From contig NZ_CAKASM010000011.1 of NCBI RefSeq assembly GCF_916858675.1, forward strand, positions 1 to 64,000: a stretch of DNA of 64,000 nt, written 5' to 3'. This document shows positions 45,791-56,052 of this stretch, in pieces. The DNA comes from Sphingomonas sp. Leaf21. GTDB lineage: Bacteria > Pseudomonadota > Alphaproteobacteria > Sphingomonadales > Sphingomonadaceae. The notes beneath the pieces are model-generated. The model was given only the letters and a program-made list of their open reading frames with translations. It was not told the origin of the DNA and made no database searches. Both the position numbers and the translations under genes were made by a program. The number at the start of each line of letters is the position of its first letter. Position 1 is the stretch's first letter.

Positions 45791-45792
45791 GC

Positions 45793-46662
45793 CTATCCCC
45801 GCTTCCCCCTGGCATAATCCTGCGTCCCGCGCGTAACCACCTCGTCGCCCTCCACGATCTCCGCCACCGGAATATCCGGCATCGCCTTGATCTCCTCGTA
45901 AAGCGGCGCGAAATCGGTCTCCAGCGTCATCCGCAGCAGGTCCTCGTAACTCGGTATGACGAAGTAATTCTGCTGGAAGTCGTCGATCCGGTACTCGGTG
46001 CGCATCACCCGCTTGAGGTCGAAACCGATCCGGTTCGGGCTGGGGTCCTCCAGCGCGAAGCGACTTTCCGAATAGCTCGATACGATCCCCGCGCCATAGA
46101 TACGCAGATCGCCACCCTCGCGAACGAGCCCGAACTCGACCGTGTACCAGTAGAGTCGCCCGAGATATTTGAGCGCATCCATGCCCAGCGCGCGCTGCCC
46201 CCCGCGCCCATAGGCCGCGAGATAATCGGCGAAGACCGGGTCTGCGAGCATCGGCACATGCCCGAACACGTCGTGAAAGACGTCCGGCTCCTGAAGATAG
46301 TCGAGCTGGTCGGGTCGCCGGATGAAATTGCCCGCGACGAAGCGACGATTGGCCATATGGTCGAAGAACACGTCGTCGGGCACCAGCCCCGGCACCGCCA
46401 CCACCTGCCATCCGGTCAGCGTCATCAACCGTTCGGACAGCTCTTCGAAATCGGGGATGCCCGGTCGCGAGAGCTTGAGCACATCGAGCCCGCGCAGATA
46501 CGCCTCCGACGCGCGGCCCGGCAGCAATTGGGATTGGCGCGCGAACAGGGTATCCCAGGTCGCATGCTCCTCCGCCGTATAATGCTCCCACCCCTGCGGA
46601 ATGGTCCAGTCGGCCCCCGCGCCTTCGGGCGGGGCGGCGAGAACATGGGTATCCTGTGCCAT
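45793..46662 (-). CDS. phhA: phenylalanine 4-monooxygenase
   Basis: Non-haem iron, pterin-dependent hydroxylase converting phenylalanine to tyrosine; 289 aa, the bacterial single-domain form. Iron ligands are His130 and His135 in FHDVFGH and Glu176 in WYTVEFGL. No ACT regulatory domain. Pterin recycling genes (phhB) are not adjacent. The start codon is only 14 bp from the divergent DUF2459 start, so at least one promoter must lie inside a coding region. Confidence 0.95.
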   Translation of the reverse strand: MAQDTHVLAAPPEGAGADWTIPQGWEHYTAEEHATWDTLFARQSQLLPGRASEAYLRGLDVLKLSRPGIPDFEELSERLMTLTGWQVVAVPGLVPDDVFFDHMANRRFVAGNFIRRPDQLDYLQEPDVFHDVFGHVPMLADPVFADYLAAYGRGGQRALGMDALKYLGRLYWYTVEFGLVREGGDLRIYGAGIVSSYSESRFALEDPSPNRIGFDLKRVMRTEYRIDDFQQNYFVIPSYEDLLRMTLETDFAPLYEEIKAMPDIPVAEIVEGDEVVTRGTQDYARGKRG

Positions 46663-46676
46663 GGCGCGAGCCTATC

Positions 46677-47372
46677 ATGAAGATGGTGACAAATGAAACC
46701 ATATCGTGGCGACGCCTCGGGCGTGTTGCAAGGGGTGTGCTGGGCACGGTCGCGCTGATCCTGTTCGCCTATATCGCGATCGGGCTCGCCCTGGGCGCGG
46801 TTCCCCGCCGGGCGGTGGCGATGCCCGCCGCCGGACCCGACGCGGTCACCATCTTCGTCGAGTCGAGCGCGGTCCATACCGCGATCATCCTCCCCAAACA
46901 GGCGGCGGGGGTGGACTGGCGCGGCTGGGCGCGGCCCCAGGACCTGCGCGATCCGCGCTATGCCGGCTTTCCCTACCTGGCGATCGGTTGGGGCGAGGCG
47001 GGATTCTTTCGCGAGACGCCGCACTGGCGCGACATCAGGCCCGGCACGATCCTCCATGCCGCGTTGGGCAGCGACCAGACGCTGATCCATGTCGACCATT
47101 TGCCGCTACCCCATGCGAACGGCGACGACGTGCGCGCCGTCCGCCTGTCACCGCAGGCCTATCGCAGGCTCGTATCGTTCATCCGGGCGAGCCGGCGACG
47201 GGATGGCCGGCACTATCCGGGCTATGACGTCTATGACGCCTTTTACGAGGCGAATGGCCGCTACAGCGCGCGCCATACCTGCAACAGCTGGACCGGCGAT
47301 GCGCTCGCGGCCGCGGGGGTGCGGATGGGATGGTGGACGCCGTTTCCCTGGACGGTGACGTCGTGGCTGTGA
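46677..47372 (+). CDS. DUF2459 (TIGR02117) family protein
   Basis: A 231-aa protein with one N-terminal membrane helix (about residues 18-40) and a periplasmic domain. Signature blocks are VTIFVESSAVHTAIILP, LAIGWGEAGFFRETPHW and a C-terminal NSWTGDALAAAGVRMGWWTP with the Cys-Asn-Ser that may be catalytic (the fold is thought to be NlpC/P60-related). Function unknown; sometimes found with urease or PHA genes. Start at 46677 or 46683; an extension to 46656 would overlap phhA. Confidence 0.85.
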   Translation: MKMVTNETISWRRLGRVARGVLGTVALILFAYIAIGLALGAVPRRAVAMPAAGPDAVTIFVESSAVHTAIILPKQAAGVDWRGWARPQDLRDPRYAGFPYLAIGWGEAGFFRETPHWRDIRPGTILHAALGSDQTLIHVDHLPLPHANGDDVRAVRLSPQAYRRLVSFIRASRRRDGRHYPGYDVYDAFYEANGRYSARHTCNSWTGDALAAAGVRMGWWTPFPWTVTSWL

Positions 47373-47427
47373 TGCAGCCCGTCCAATTTTCTACCCTCAC
47401 CCCTCGCCGAGGGGAGAGGGTCAGGCC

Positions 47428-47718
47428 TCAATATCCGGCGCGGTAGCCATCATAGCCTTGCTGGCCCTGTTGGCACTGATCGGGGTGCTTGCGGCACTGC
47501 TTCTCATACTCGCGCCGCTCGCGGCCTTCCCTGGCCTCCTGCTTGCGCATCTTGCGGCCATAGTTGCGGTCCGCCTCCGACTGGCTGGTCGTCGTCCAGT
47601 CGACCACCTGCCCCGCCGCCTGGAACGGCGCCTTCACCACGCTGGCGACCGTCTTGACGCAGCCTCCGGTCGCGAGCGGCAGGGTCAGGGCGGCGAGCTT
47701 CAGGACGAGGTTACGCAT
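47428..47718 (-). CDS. small lipoprotein, 96 aa
   Basis: Signal peptide with lipobox ATGGC (Cys20), followed by a short hydrophobic-aromatic stretch (VVDWTTTSQSEADRNYGRKM) and a strongly charged helix (KMRKQEAREGRERREYEKQC), ending in a Gln/Gly/Tyr-rich tail. Outer-membrane anchored by inference. Function unknown; similar small proteins are frequent in sphingomonads. Downstream of the GDPD gene by 10 bp on the same strand, probably cotranscribed. Confidence 0.75.
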   Translation of the reverse strand: MRNLVLKLAALTLPLATGGCVKTVASVVKAPFQAAGQVVDWTTTSQSEADRNYGRKMRKQEAREGRERREYEKQCRKHPDQCQQGQQGYDGYRAGY

Positions 47719-47728
47719 GAACGGTCTT

Positions 47729-48799
47729 TCAACGAGGACGCACGACGGCGTTGCGGGTGTCTACCCCGATTTGCGGGAAATCGGTGAAGAAACCGTCGAT
47801 GCCCTGGCCGAGCGCGGCGCGAATTTCACCCGCGACATCGCCATGCGTCTTGGGATCGCTGCCCCGGCGAAAGGCGGGCCGAACGAAATAATTCTCGGCG
47901 CGATAGGTCCAGGGGTGGACGCGGAGCCCCGCCCGGTGCGCGTCGGCGACCAGCGACGTCGGGGTATCGCCCGACCACAGCATCGCCTTGTCCGGTCCGA
48001 TCCCCCAGGCATAGGTCGCGACCCGCTTCAGCCCTTCCGGCGTCATCATCCTGGCATAATCGGGCGCGGCCCCGTCCGCCGGACCGCCCTCCGCCGCGAC
48101 GAGCTGGATCAGGCGGATGCCCGTCATCGTCTTCAGATGCTGGAGGTTCTTCACCTCGAACGACTGGATGAAGACCGGCGCGTCGGCGGTCGTCCACCCC
48201 GCCTTGGTCAAAGCGGCGATCAGCGGTGCGTCGGTCCCCTTGCCGATCCCCGCGAAATAGGTCGGGTGCTTGGTTTCCGGATAGATGGAGATGGTCCGCC
48301 CGGTGTCCTTCGTCCGCTGCTTGGCGAGCGCGATGATCTCCTCCAGCGTCGGGATCTCGAACTGCCCGTCATACGCGGTCGAGCGAAGCTGCGGCAGGCG
48401 TTCGCGGGCGCGAAGGGTCTTCAGCTCGGCGAGGGTGAAGTCCTCGGTGAACCAGCCGGTCTCGCTCTGGCCATCGATCGTCTTGGTGGTGCGGCGGTCG
48501 GCGAATTCGGGATGCGACGCGACATCGGTCGTCCCCGAAATCTCGTTCTCGTGCCGCGCGACGAGGTGGCCGTCCTTGGTCGGCACCAGGTCGGGCTCGA
48601 TCACGTCCGCCCCCTCCCGGATCGCGAGGTCGTAGGCGGCGAGCGTATGCTCGGGCCGCTCCCCGCTCGCGCCGCGATGCGCGATGACGATGGGGGGCGA
48701 CAGCGGCGTGGTCGGTTCGGCGGACATGGCCTCACCCTGCCCCAACGCAAGCGTCACGGCAATGAGAGTGGCTCGCAACGGGAAACGCAAGAGATTCAT
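47729..48799 (-). CDS. glpQ: glycerophosphodiester phosphodiesterase, periplasmic
   Basis: Hydrolyses deacylated phospholipids to glycerol 3-phosphate and an alcohol. The 356-aa protein has a signal peptide (about 1-27), the catalytic IAHRGASGERPEHTLAAY, the metal-binding EPDLVPTKDGHLVARHE and the late GFFTDFP motif of the GDPD TIM barrel. The insert between these regions is of GlpQ (periplasmic) size rather than UgpQ. No glpT transporter is nearby. Divergent from the molybdenum hydroxylase operon. Confidence 0.93.
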   Translation of the reverse strand: MNLLRFPLRATLIAVTLALGQGEAMSAEPTTPLSPPIVIAHRGASGERPEHTLAAYDLAIREGADVIEPDLVPTKDGHLVARHENEISGTTDVASHPEFADRRTTKTIDGQSETGWFTEDFTLAELKTLRARERLPQLRSTAYDGQFEIPTLEEIIALAKQRTKDTGRTISIYPETKHPTYFAGIGKGTDAPLIAALTKAGWTTADAPVFIQSFEVKNLQHLKTMTGIRLIQLVAAEGGPADGAAPDYARMMTPEGLKRVATYAWGIGPDKAMLWSGDTPTSLVADAHRAGLRVHPWTYRAENYFVRPAFRRGSDPKTHGDVAGEIRAALGQGIDGFFTDFPQIGVDTRNAVVRPR

Positions 48800-48840
48800 G
48801 ACGTTTAATCTTCCGATAACAGTCCCGAGGGGATGTGCCC

Positions 48841-49377
48841 GTGCATTTCACAATCAATGGTCAATCGCATGACATCGACGTCGATGTCCGAACCTCCCTG
48901 CTCGACCTGTGTCGCGAACATCTGGGGCTGACCGGCTCCAAGAAAGGTTGCGACCATGGCCAGTGCGGGGCGTGCACGATGCTGGTGAACGGCCGCCGGG
49001 TGAATAGCTGCCTGACGCTGGCGGTGATGCACCAGGATGACGAGATCACCACGATCGAGGGACTGGGTCAGCCGGGCAATCTCCACCCCCTGCAGGACGC
49101 GTTCGTTCGCCATGACGGATTCCAGTGCGGCTATTGCACGCCGGGGCAGATCTGCTCGGCGGTGGGTATGCTCGACGAGGTGAAGAAGGGCTGGCCGAGC
49201 CACGTCACCGAGGATCTGGGCCAGGCCGAGCTGACCGTCGAAGAGATTTCGGAGCGGATGAGCGGCAATCTTTGCCGCTGCGCCGCCTATCCCAACATCG
49301 TCGACGCGATCCGCGAGGTAGGCGGACAAGGCGACCGCAACGCCAGCGAGACCATGGACCGGGAGGTCGTGGCATGA
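48841..49377 (+). CDS. aldehyde oxidoreductase Fe-S subunit, PaoA-like
   Basis: Small subunit of a molybdenum hydroxylase with two 2Fe-2S clusters, 178 aa. The plant-type site is [17 protein letters not shown] with a fourth Cys in NSCLTL; the helical domain site is CGYCTPGQI and [10 protein letters not shown]. Unlike E. coli PaoA there is no Tat signal, so the enzyme should be cytoplasmic. GAGGGG (48827-48832) is 8 bp from the GTG at 48841 but 2 bp from the GTG at 48835, favouring 48841. Stop overlaps the next start (ATGA). Confidence 0.93.
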   Translation: MHFTINGQSHDIDVDVRTSLLDLCREHLGLTGSKKGCDHGQCGACTMLVNGRRVNSCLTLAVMHQDDEITTIEGLGQPGNLHPLQDAFVRHDGFQCGYCTPGQICSAVGMLDEVKKGWPSHVTEDLGQAELTVEEISERMSGNLCRCAAYPNIVDAIREVGGQGDRNASETMDREVVA

Positions 49378-50357
49378 AGCCGTTCGACTATGCGCGCGCC
49401 GATTCGATCGGCACCGCCACCCGTGACGGCGCGGTCCCCGGCGCGCGCTTCATCGCGGGCGGCACCAATCTGCTCGACCTGATGAAATTGCAGGTCGAGA
49501 CGCCAGACACCCTGGTCGACATCAGCCGCCTGGCGCTGACCGAGATCGAGGAGCGCGAGGACGGCGGGCTGACCATCGGGGCGCTGGTCCCCAATAGCGA
49601 CCTCGCCGCCGACGCGCGCGTGATCGAGCGCTATCCGGTGCTGTCGCGCGCGTTGCTGGCCGGTGCGTCGGGGCAGTTGCGCAACAAGGCGTCGACCGGC
49701 GGAAACCTGCTCCAACGAACGCGCTGCTATTATTTCTACGATCCCGCTACCCCGTGCAACAAGCGCGAGCCGGGCAGCGGCTGTTCGGCGATCGGTGGCG
49801 AGAACCGTATCCTCGCGATCCTCGGCACCTCCGACCAGTGCATCGCGACCCATCCCAGCGACATGGCCGTCGCGATGCGTGCGCTGGAGGCGGTGGTCAT
49901 CACCCAGACGCCCGATGGCGACCGCCGCCGCATCGCGATCGGCGACTTCTACCGCCTGCCGGGAGCCACGCCGGAGATCGAGACGGTGCTGCAGCCGGGC
50001 GAGCTGATCACCCATGTCGAACTGCCCCCCGCCCCCAAGGGTCGTCAGACCTATCGCAAGGTGCGCGACCGCGCCTCCTATGCCTTTGCGCTGGTGTCGG
50101 TCGCGGCGATCGTCGCGGTCGAGGACGGCAGGATCGCCTCGGCCCGGCTGGCCTTTGGCGGGCTCGGCCCGATGCCGTGGCGCGACGAGGCGGTGGAGCA
50201 GGCGCTGGTCGGACAGGCGCCGGGCGACGCGGCGTTCAACGCCGCCGCCGATGCGCTGCTGGCCGATGCCAGGGGCCATGGCTCGAACGACTTCAAGATT
50301 CCGCTGACGCGCCGCACGCTGATCGCGACGCTCCGTGAACTGACGCAGGAGGGCTGA
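49374..50357 (+). CDS. aldehyde oxidoreductase FAD subunit, PaoB-like
   Basis: FAD-binding subunit passing electrons to the acceptor, 327 aa. The FAD loop [13 protein letters not shown] is at residues 26-38 and [15 protein letters not shown] binds the diphosphate. A cysteine insert ([31 protein letters not shown]) matches the extra 4Fe-4S cluster known in E. coli PaoB and absent from ordinary xanthine dehydrogenases. Overlaps the preceding gene by four bases and is followed after 4 bp by the large subunit. Confidence 0.93.
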   Translation: MKPFDYARADSIGTATRDGAVPGARFIAGGTNLLDLMKLQVETPDTLVDISRLALTEIEEREDGGLTIGALVPNSDLAADARVIERYPVLSRALLAGASGQLRNKASTGGNLLQRTRCYYFYDPATPCNKREPGSGCSAIGGENRILAILGTSDQCIATHPSDMAVAMRALEAVVITQTPDGDRRRIAIGDFYRLPGATPEIETVLQPGELITHVELPPAPKGRQTYRKVRDRASYAFALVSVAAIVAVEDGRIASARLAFGGLGPMPWRDEAVEQALVGQAPGDAAFNAAADALLADARGHGSNDFKIPLTRRTLIATLRELTQEG

Positions 50358-50361
50358 TCCC

Positions 50362-52599
50362 ATGTTCGGATTCGGCAAGGACGACACGCATTCGCTGACG
50401 ATGAATCAGCCGCACCCCGACAGCCTGCTCGACACCGGCGTGCAGGGGGTGATCTCCAAACCGCTCGACCGGGTGGACGGACCGAAAAAGGTGACGGGCA
50501 CCGCCACCTATGCCGCCGAATATGCGATCGAGAATTGCGCGCACGGCGTGCTGGTCAGCGCGCGCTTCGGCCATGGCAAGATCACGTCGATCGACGCCGA
50601 CGCGGTCAAGGCGATCCCGGGCGTGATCGACGTCATCACCGATTACGACACCTTCATCCGCAACTCGCAGCAGGGCGGCGAGACGGAGGCCCCGACGCAG
50701 GGCGTCCGCACCGTCGACTATTTCGGCGAGATCATCGCGATCGTCGTCGCCGAAAGCTTCGAGGTCGCGCGTGACGCGGCCAAGCGGCTCAAGGTCGACT
50801 ATGAACCGCTGGACGGCACGTTCGACTATGAAGCGAACAGGGCCGAGGCCGAGCCCGCCACCGATGGCCTGATCAAGGGCCATTACGACCAGGGCGATTT
50901 CGACAAGGCGTTCGATGGCGCGGCGGTCAAGATCGACGTGACCTACACCACCCCCAGCCAGAACTCCGCCGCGATGGAACCACATGCCTCCATCGCGGTG
51001 TGGGAGGACGGCGCGCTGACGCTTTACGGCGCGTATCAGATGCCGACCTCCGACGCGCAGCAGCTCGCCAAGGCGCTGGGCGTGTCGCAGTCGAAGGTCC
51101 GGATCATCTCGCGCTACATCGGCGGCGGGTTCGGATCGAAGCTGGGCATCGCGCCCGAGAGCGTCGCCGCCGCCATCGCGGCCAAGCGGCTGAACCGTCC
51201 GGTCAAGGCGGTGATGTTGCGCCAGCAGGTGTTCGACGCCACCGTCCGCCGCTCCAACACCGAACAGCACATGCGACTGGGCGCGGAAGCGGGCGGTCGG
51301 ATCGTCGCGCTCGGGCACGAGTCGATCACCTCGAACCTGCCCGACGAGGATTTCTTCGAGCCCGTCGGGATCGGCACGCACTTCCTCTATGGTGGCGAGA
51401 ACCGGCGCATCAATCATGATGTGGTCCGGCTCAACTGGACGCTGTCGGGCTCGATGCGCGCGCCGGGCGAGGCGGTCGGCATGGTCGGCATGGAATGCGC
51501 GATGGACGAGCTGGCCGAAGCGATCGGCATGGATCCGATCGCCCTTCGCAAGGTCAACGATCCCGAGCAGGACCCCGAGTTGAAGGTTCCCTATTCCTCG
51601 CGTGCGCTTACCCGCTCGCTGGAGGAGGGTGCGAAGCATTTCGGCTGGGACCGGCGTCAAGCTGCGGGCCAGCGGCGCGAGGGGGACTGGCTGATCGGCA
51701 TGGGCGTCGCCGCCGCCTGTCGCTCCAACCAGTTGCAGCAGTCCGCCGCCAAGGTCGAACTCCATCCCGACGGCACCGCGACCGTCTCCTCGGCGATGAC
51801 CGATATCGGCACGGGCAGCTACACGATCATGGCGCAGATCGCCGCCGAGATATTGGGGCTTCCGGTCGAGAAGGTGACGATGGCGCTGGGCGATACCAAC
51901 GATCCCCCCGCGGCGGGTTCGGGCGGCTCCTGGGGTGCGGCCTCGGCGGGTTCGGCGGTATACCTCGCGGCCGAGCGGGTCCGCGAGAAGCTGGCCAAGG
52001 CGATGGGCGTCGACACCGACAGCCTGACGCTGAAGGACGGGATGGCGATCGGCGACAACCGGTCGGTTCCGATCGGCGAGCTGGTCGGCGAGGACGGCCT
52101 GTCCGCCATCGGCGAGATCAAGCCGGGTGCGCAGGAGAAGCAGTTCAACCAGGCCAGCTACGGTGCGCATTTCGCCGAAGTGGGCGTGAACATCGTCACC
52201 GGCGAGGTTCGCGTCCGCCGGATGTTGGGCGTGTTCGCGGCGGGGCGGGTGCTCAACGCCAAGACCGCGCGCTCCCAATGCCTGGGCGGCATGACCTTCG
52301 GCATCGGCACCGCGCTGACCGAGGATCTGATCCACGATCAGCGCACCGGCAAGCTGGTGAATCACGACCTGGCCGAATATCATGTGCCGGTGAACGCCGA
52401 CGTGCCCCAGCTCGAGGTCCATTTCCTCGACGAACGCGATATCCACGCCAACCCGATCCACGCCAAGGGGATCGGCGAGCTGGGTATCTCCGGCGCGGCC
52501 CCGGCGGTCGTCAACGCCATCTACAACGCCACCGGCATCCGGGTGCGCGAGATGCCGGTGACGCTCGACAAGCTGCTCGACCATCTCCCGGCGCTTTGA
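50362..52599 (+). CDS. aldehyde oxidoreductase molybdopterin subunit, PaoC-like
   Basis: Catalytic subunit binding the molybdenum cofactor, 745 aa. It has KPLDRVDGPKKVTGTATYAA at the start of the a/b hammerhead domain, the Mo-binding loops with GGGFGSKLG, GSMRAPGE and the late GSGGSWGAASAG, and the catalytic glutamate in KGIGELGISGAA. A MCD-type cofactor is expected, as in PaoABC, which oxidises aromatic aldehydes for detoxification; the substrate here is inferred. Its TGA overlaps the XdhC start (TGATG). Confidence 0.93.
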   Translation: MFGFGKDDTHSLTMNQPHPDSLLDTGVQGVISKPLDRVDGPKKVTGTATYAAEYAIENCAHGVLVSARFGHGKITSIDADAVKAIPGVIDVITDYDTFIRNSQQGGETEAPTQGVRTVDYFGEIIAIVVAESFEVARDAAKRLKVDYEPLDGTFDYEANRAEAEPATDGLIKGHYDQGDFDKAFDGAAVKIDVTYTTPSQNSAAMEPHASIAVWEDGALTLYGAYQMPTSDAQQLAKALGVSQSKVRIISRYIGGGFGSKLGIAPESVAAAIAAKRLNRPVKAVMLRQQVFDATVRRSNTEQHMRLGAEAGGRIVALGHESITSNLPDEDFFEPVGIGTHFLYGGENRRINHDVVRLNWTLSGSMRAPGEAVGMVGMECAMDELAEAIGMDPIALRKVNDPEQDPELKVPYSSRALTRSLEEGAKHFGWDRRQAAGQRREGDWLIGMGVAAACRSNQLQQSAAKVELHPDGTATVSSAMTDIGTGSYTIMAQIAAEILGLPVEKVTMALGDTNDPPAAGSGGSWGAASAGSAVYLAAERVREKLAKAMGVDTDSLTLKDGMAIGDNRSVPIGELVGEDGLSAIGEIKPGAQEKQFNQASYGAHFAEVGVNIVTGEVRVRRMLGVFAAGRVLNAKTARSQCLGGMTFGIGTALTEDLIHDQRTGKLVNHDLAEYHVPVNADVPQLEVHFLDERDIHANPIHAKGIGELGISGAAPAVVNAIYNATGIRVREMPVTLDKLLDHLPAL

Positions 52600-53522
52600 T
52601 GAGCGAGAATGACAGCGTCCTCGCCGCCGCGCGCGAATGGCGGGGCGAGCCGATGGCGATCGCGACGGTGGTGTCGACCTGGGGGTCGGCACCGCGTCCG
52701 CGTGGCAGCCATATGCTGGTCCATGCCAATGGCCGGTTCGAGGGATCGGTCTCGGGCGGTTGCGTGGAGAACGACATCCTCCACACCGCCGCCGAGGTGA
52801 TCGCCGGTGCCCCCGCCCAGGTGAAGCGCTACGGCGTCGCGGATGCGTCGGCCTGGGAAGTCGGGCTGCCCTGCGGCGGCGAGATCGCGGTGATGGTGCA
52901 GCCGGTCTCGGCCCAGGGCTTCGATCCCGAGCTGTTCGACCGGATCGCCGAGGCGCGCGATAACGGTCGGTCGCTCACCGTCACCACCGACCTCGCCACC
53001 GGCCATTCGGACCTGCGGCCGATCGAGACGGGGGAGGTCTTCGCCAATCGCTACGACCCGCCGCGCCGGTTGCTGATCGTCGGCGCGGTCCAGATCGCGC
53101 AAAGCCTGGCGCAATTGGCGCAGACGCTCGGCATCGCCACCACCGTCATCGATCCGCGCGCCCGCTTCCTGACCGAGGAGCGCTTCCCCGGCGTGACGCT
53201 CGACGATCGCTGGCCGGACGAGGCGGTGGCCGCCTATGCCCCCGGCCCCGCCACCGCCGTCGTGACGCTCAGCCACGACATCAAGATCGACGACCCGGCG
53301 CTCATCGCCGCGCTCTCGCACGACACCGCCTATGTCGGCGCGCTGGGCAGTCGCCGCAGCCATGCCGCAAGGCGCGAGCGGCTGGCGGCGGCGGGTCTCA
53401 CCGCGGAAGCGATCGACCGGATCGACGGGCCTGTCGGCCTCGATATCGGCGCGATCGGCCCGTCCGAGATCGCGCTGTCGATCGCGGCGGCGATGATCGG
53501 AGCCTTTCATGATCGCCGCTGA
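52599..53522 (+). CDS. XdhC/CoxI family molybdenum hydroxylase chaperone
   Basis: Binds molybdenum cofactor, promotes its sulfuration and inserts it into the hydroxylase; equivalent to E. coli PaoD. The 307-aa protein has the N-terminal XdhC domain (TVVSTWGSAPRPRGSHMLV; SGGCVENDI; LPCGGEI) and a C-terminal Rossmann domain (LLIVGAVQIAQSLAQLAQTL; YVGALGSRRSHAARRERL). The usual GAGHVA-type glycine loop reads GAVQIA, slightly altered. It overlaps the large subunit by one base and the next gene by 14. Confidence 0.92.
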   Translation: MSENDSVLAAAREWRGEPMAIATVVSTWGSAPRPRGSHMLVHANGRFEGSVSGGCVENDILHTAAEVIAGAPAQVKRYGVADASAWEVGLPCGGEIAVMVQPVSAQGFDPELFDRIAEARDNGRSLTVTTDLATGHSDLRPIETGEVFANRYDPPRRLLIVGAVQIAQSLAQLAQTLGIATTVIDPRARFLTEERFPGVTLDDRWPDEAVAAYAPGPATAVVTLSHDIKIDDPALIAALSHDTAYVGALGSRRSHAARRERLAAAGLTAEAIDRIDGPVGLDIGAIGPSEIALSIAAAMIGAFHDRR

Positions 53523-54132
53523 AGAAGTCGCACTGGTCCTGCTCGCGGCGGGACGATCGAGCCGGTTCGGCACCGCCAACAAGCTGGAGGCGGAGTTCCT
53601 GGGCAAGCCGGTCGGCTTCCACGTCACCACCGCCTTGGAGGATATTCGCTTCGCGACGCGGATCGTGGTCACCGACGGATGCCAGCTCGACTTCGCCTCG
53701 CGCGGCTATCACGTGATCCACAACGCCGATGTGGGTCAGGGCATGTCGCATTCGCTGCATCTCGGCGTGCGCGAGGCGATCGCCGCGTCGCCCAGGGCGA
53801 TCCTGATCGCGCTGGCCGACATGCCGCGCGTGACGGCGTCGCATATCTATCGGCTGTTCGACGCGTTCGAGGGGCCGGACACGATCGTCGCCTCGAGCAA
53901 CGGCCAATATCCCACCCCGCCGGGGCTGTTCGGCTCGGCCCGCTTCGACGCGCTGCTGACGCTCAAGGGCGACGAGGGCGGGCGCAAGCTGGTCGCCGGG
54001 GGACGGCATGTCGTGACCGCCCCCGCCGAGCTGATCGATATCGACACGCCCGAGGATCTGGAACGGCTACGCGCGCTGGTCCATGCGCCCGAACGCGTGG
54101 TCACTCGTGGCGGAGCGCATCGATCGGATTGA
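53509..54132 (+). CDS. MocA-like molybdenum cofactor cytidylyltransferase
   Basis: NTP-transferase fold protein of 207 aa, expected to convert Mo-molybdopterin and CTP to the cytosine dinucleotide cofactor needed by PaoC-type enzymes. [15 protein letters not shown] (residues 10-24) is the nucleotide-binding loop, [13 protein letters not shown] the metal-binding strand and [11 protein letters not shown] the substrate loop. Its place as last gene of the hydroxylase operon supports MocA rather than MobA. The 3' end overlaps the convergent efflux permease gene by 32 bp. Confidence 0.9.
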   Translation: MIAAEEVALVLLAAGRSSRFGTANKLEAEFLGKPVGFHVTTALEDIRFATRIVVTDGCQLDFASRGYHVIHNADVGQGMSHSLHLGVREAIAASPRAILIALADMPRVTASHIYRLFDAFEGPDTIVASSNGQYPTPPGLFGSARFDALLTLKGDEGGRKLVAGGRHVVTAPAELIDIDTPEDLERLRALVHAPERVVTRGGAHRSD

Positions 54133-55305
54133 GCGCCGCCGCCCGCCGCGCCGGGAAATAGCCGAACACCACCCCGATCACCGCCGAAATCGCGAAGGCG
54201 ACGATGTTGATCTGCAGGTCGAAGGTCCAGGGCACCTGCATCAGCGGCACCAGCGCGGCGATGATCGCCTGTGCCAGCATCAACCCGATGATCCCGCCCA
54301 GGCAGGACAGCACCACCGCCTCGACAAGGAACTGCATCAGCACCTCGCGCGCGACCGCGCCGATCGCCAGGCGGATACCGATCTCGCGCGTCCGCTCGGT
54401 CACCGACACCAGCATGATGTTCATGATGCCGATGCCGCCCACGACCAGGCTGATCGCCGCCACCGCCGCGACGATGCGGGTCAGCATCGTCGTCGTGCTG
54501 GTCAGCGTATCGCTGATCTGCTTGGTGTCGAAGATGTTGAAGTCGTCTTCCTTGCCACCGGTGATGTTGCGCCGCTCGCGCAGCAGGTCGGTAAGCGAGG
54601 CCTGGACCGCGCTGGTCTGATACGCCTGGTCGACGCCGACCAGCATCAGACGGATGTCGCGGCTGCCGGTGAAGCGGCGCTGCACCGCCTTGATCGGCAT
54701 GAGGACGACATCGTCCTGGTCGCCAAAGCCCCCCTGCCCGCGCGTGGTCAGCACACCGACCACGTCGCAACTGATCGCGCCGATCCGAAAGCGCTTGCCG
54801 ACCGCGTCGGTGCTGGGGAACAGGTTCTTGCGGACGGTATTGCCGATGATGCACACCGCCTTGCCGGACGCCTCTTCGGCCGGGGTCCAGAGCCGCCCCG
54901 ATGCCAACGGCCAGGGCTGAACGGTGAAGTAAGCGAGGGTCGTGCCCGTCACCGTGGTCGACCAGTTCGCGCCTTCGTAGATAGCGGTCGCGGTGGTCTG
55001 CGCCTGCGGAGCGACCGCCGTCACGCCCGCGATCTGGTCCGCGATGGCCGACACGTCCTCGGGCTTGAAGTCGGGCGGGCGCGGGCCGCCGCCGCCACGC
55101 CCGAAGCCCTGGCCGGGGCGCACCTGAAGGATGTTGGTGCCCAGCGACGAGATGGACTGCTGAACCGCCGCCGTCGTCGCCTTGCCCAACGTCACCATGG
55201 TCACGACCGCGCCGACGCCGATGATGATGCCCAGGGTCGTCAGGAACGAGCGAAGCACATGCCGCCTGATCGAGCGGATCGCGAGGATGAGTGTCGTGCC
55301 GAACA

Positions 55306-55306
<1 letters not shown>
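54101..55306 (-). CDS. MacB-type ABC transporter permease
   Basis: A 401-aa inner-membrane mechanotransmission protein with four membrane helices: one near residues 20-42 and three in the C-terminal third, separated by a large periplasmic domain. [15 protein letters not shown] and [20 protein letters not shown] are MacB/FtsX hallmarks. In E. coli the ATPase and permease are one polypeptide; here they are separate and overlap by one base (TGATG). Works with the ATPase, fusion protein and outer-membrane factor encoded upstream to expel macrolides, peptides or siderophores; substrate unknown. Confidence 0.93.

Positions 55307-56041
<735 letters not shown>

Positions 56042-56052
<11 letters not shown>

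Noticed and set aside
50293..52692. 799-codon minus-strand ORF opposite the PaoC-like gene
   Set aside because: Shadow of the molybdopterin subunit, whose cofactor motifs are all intact.
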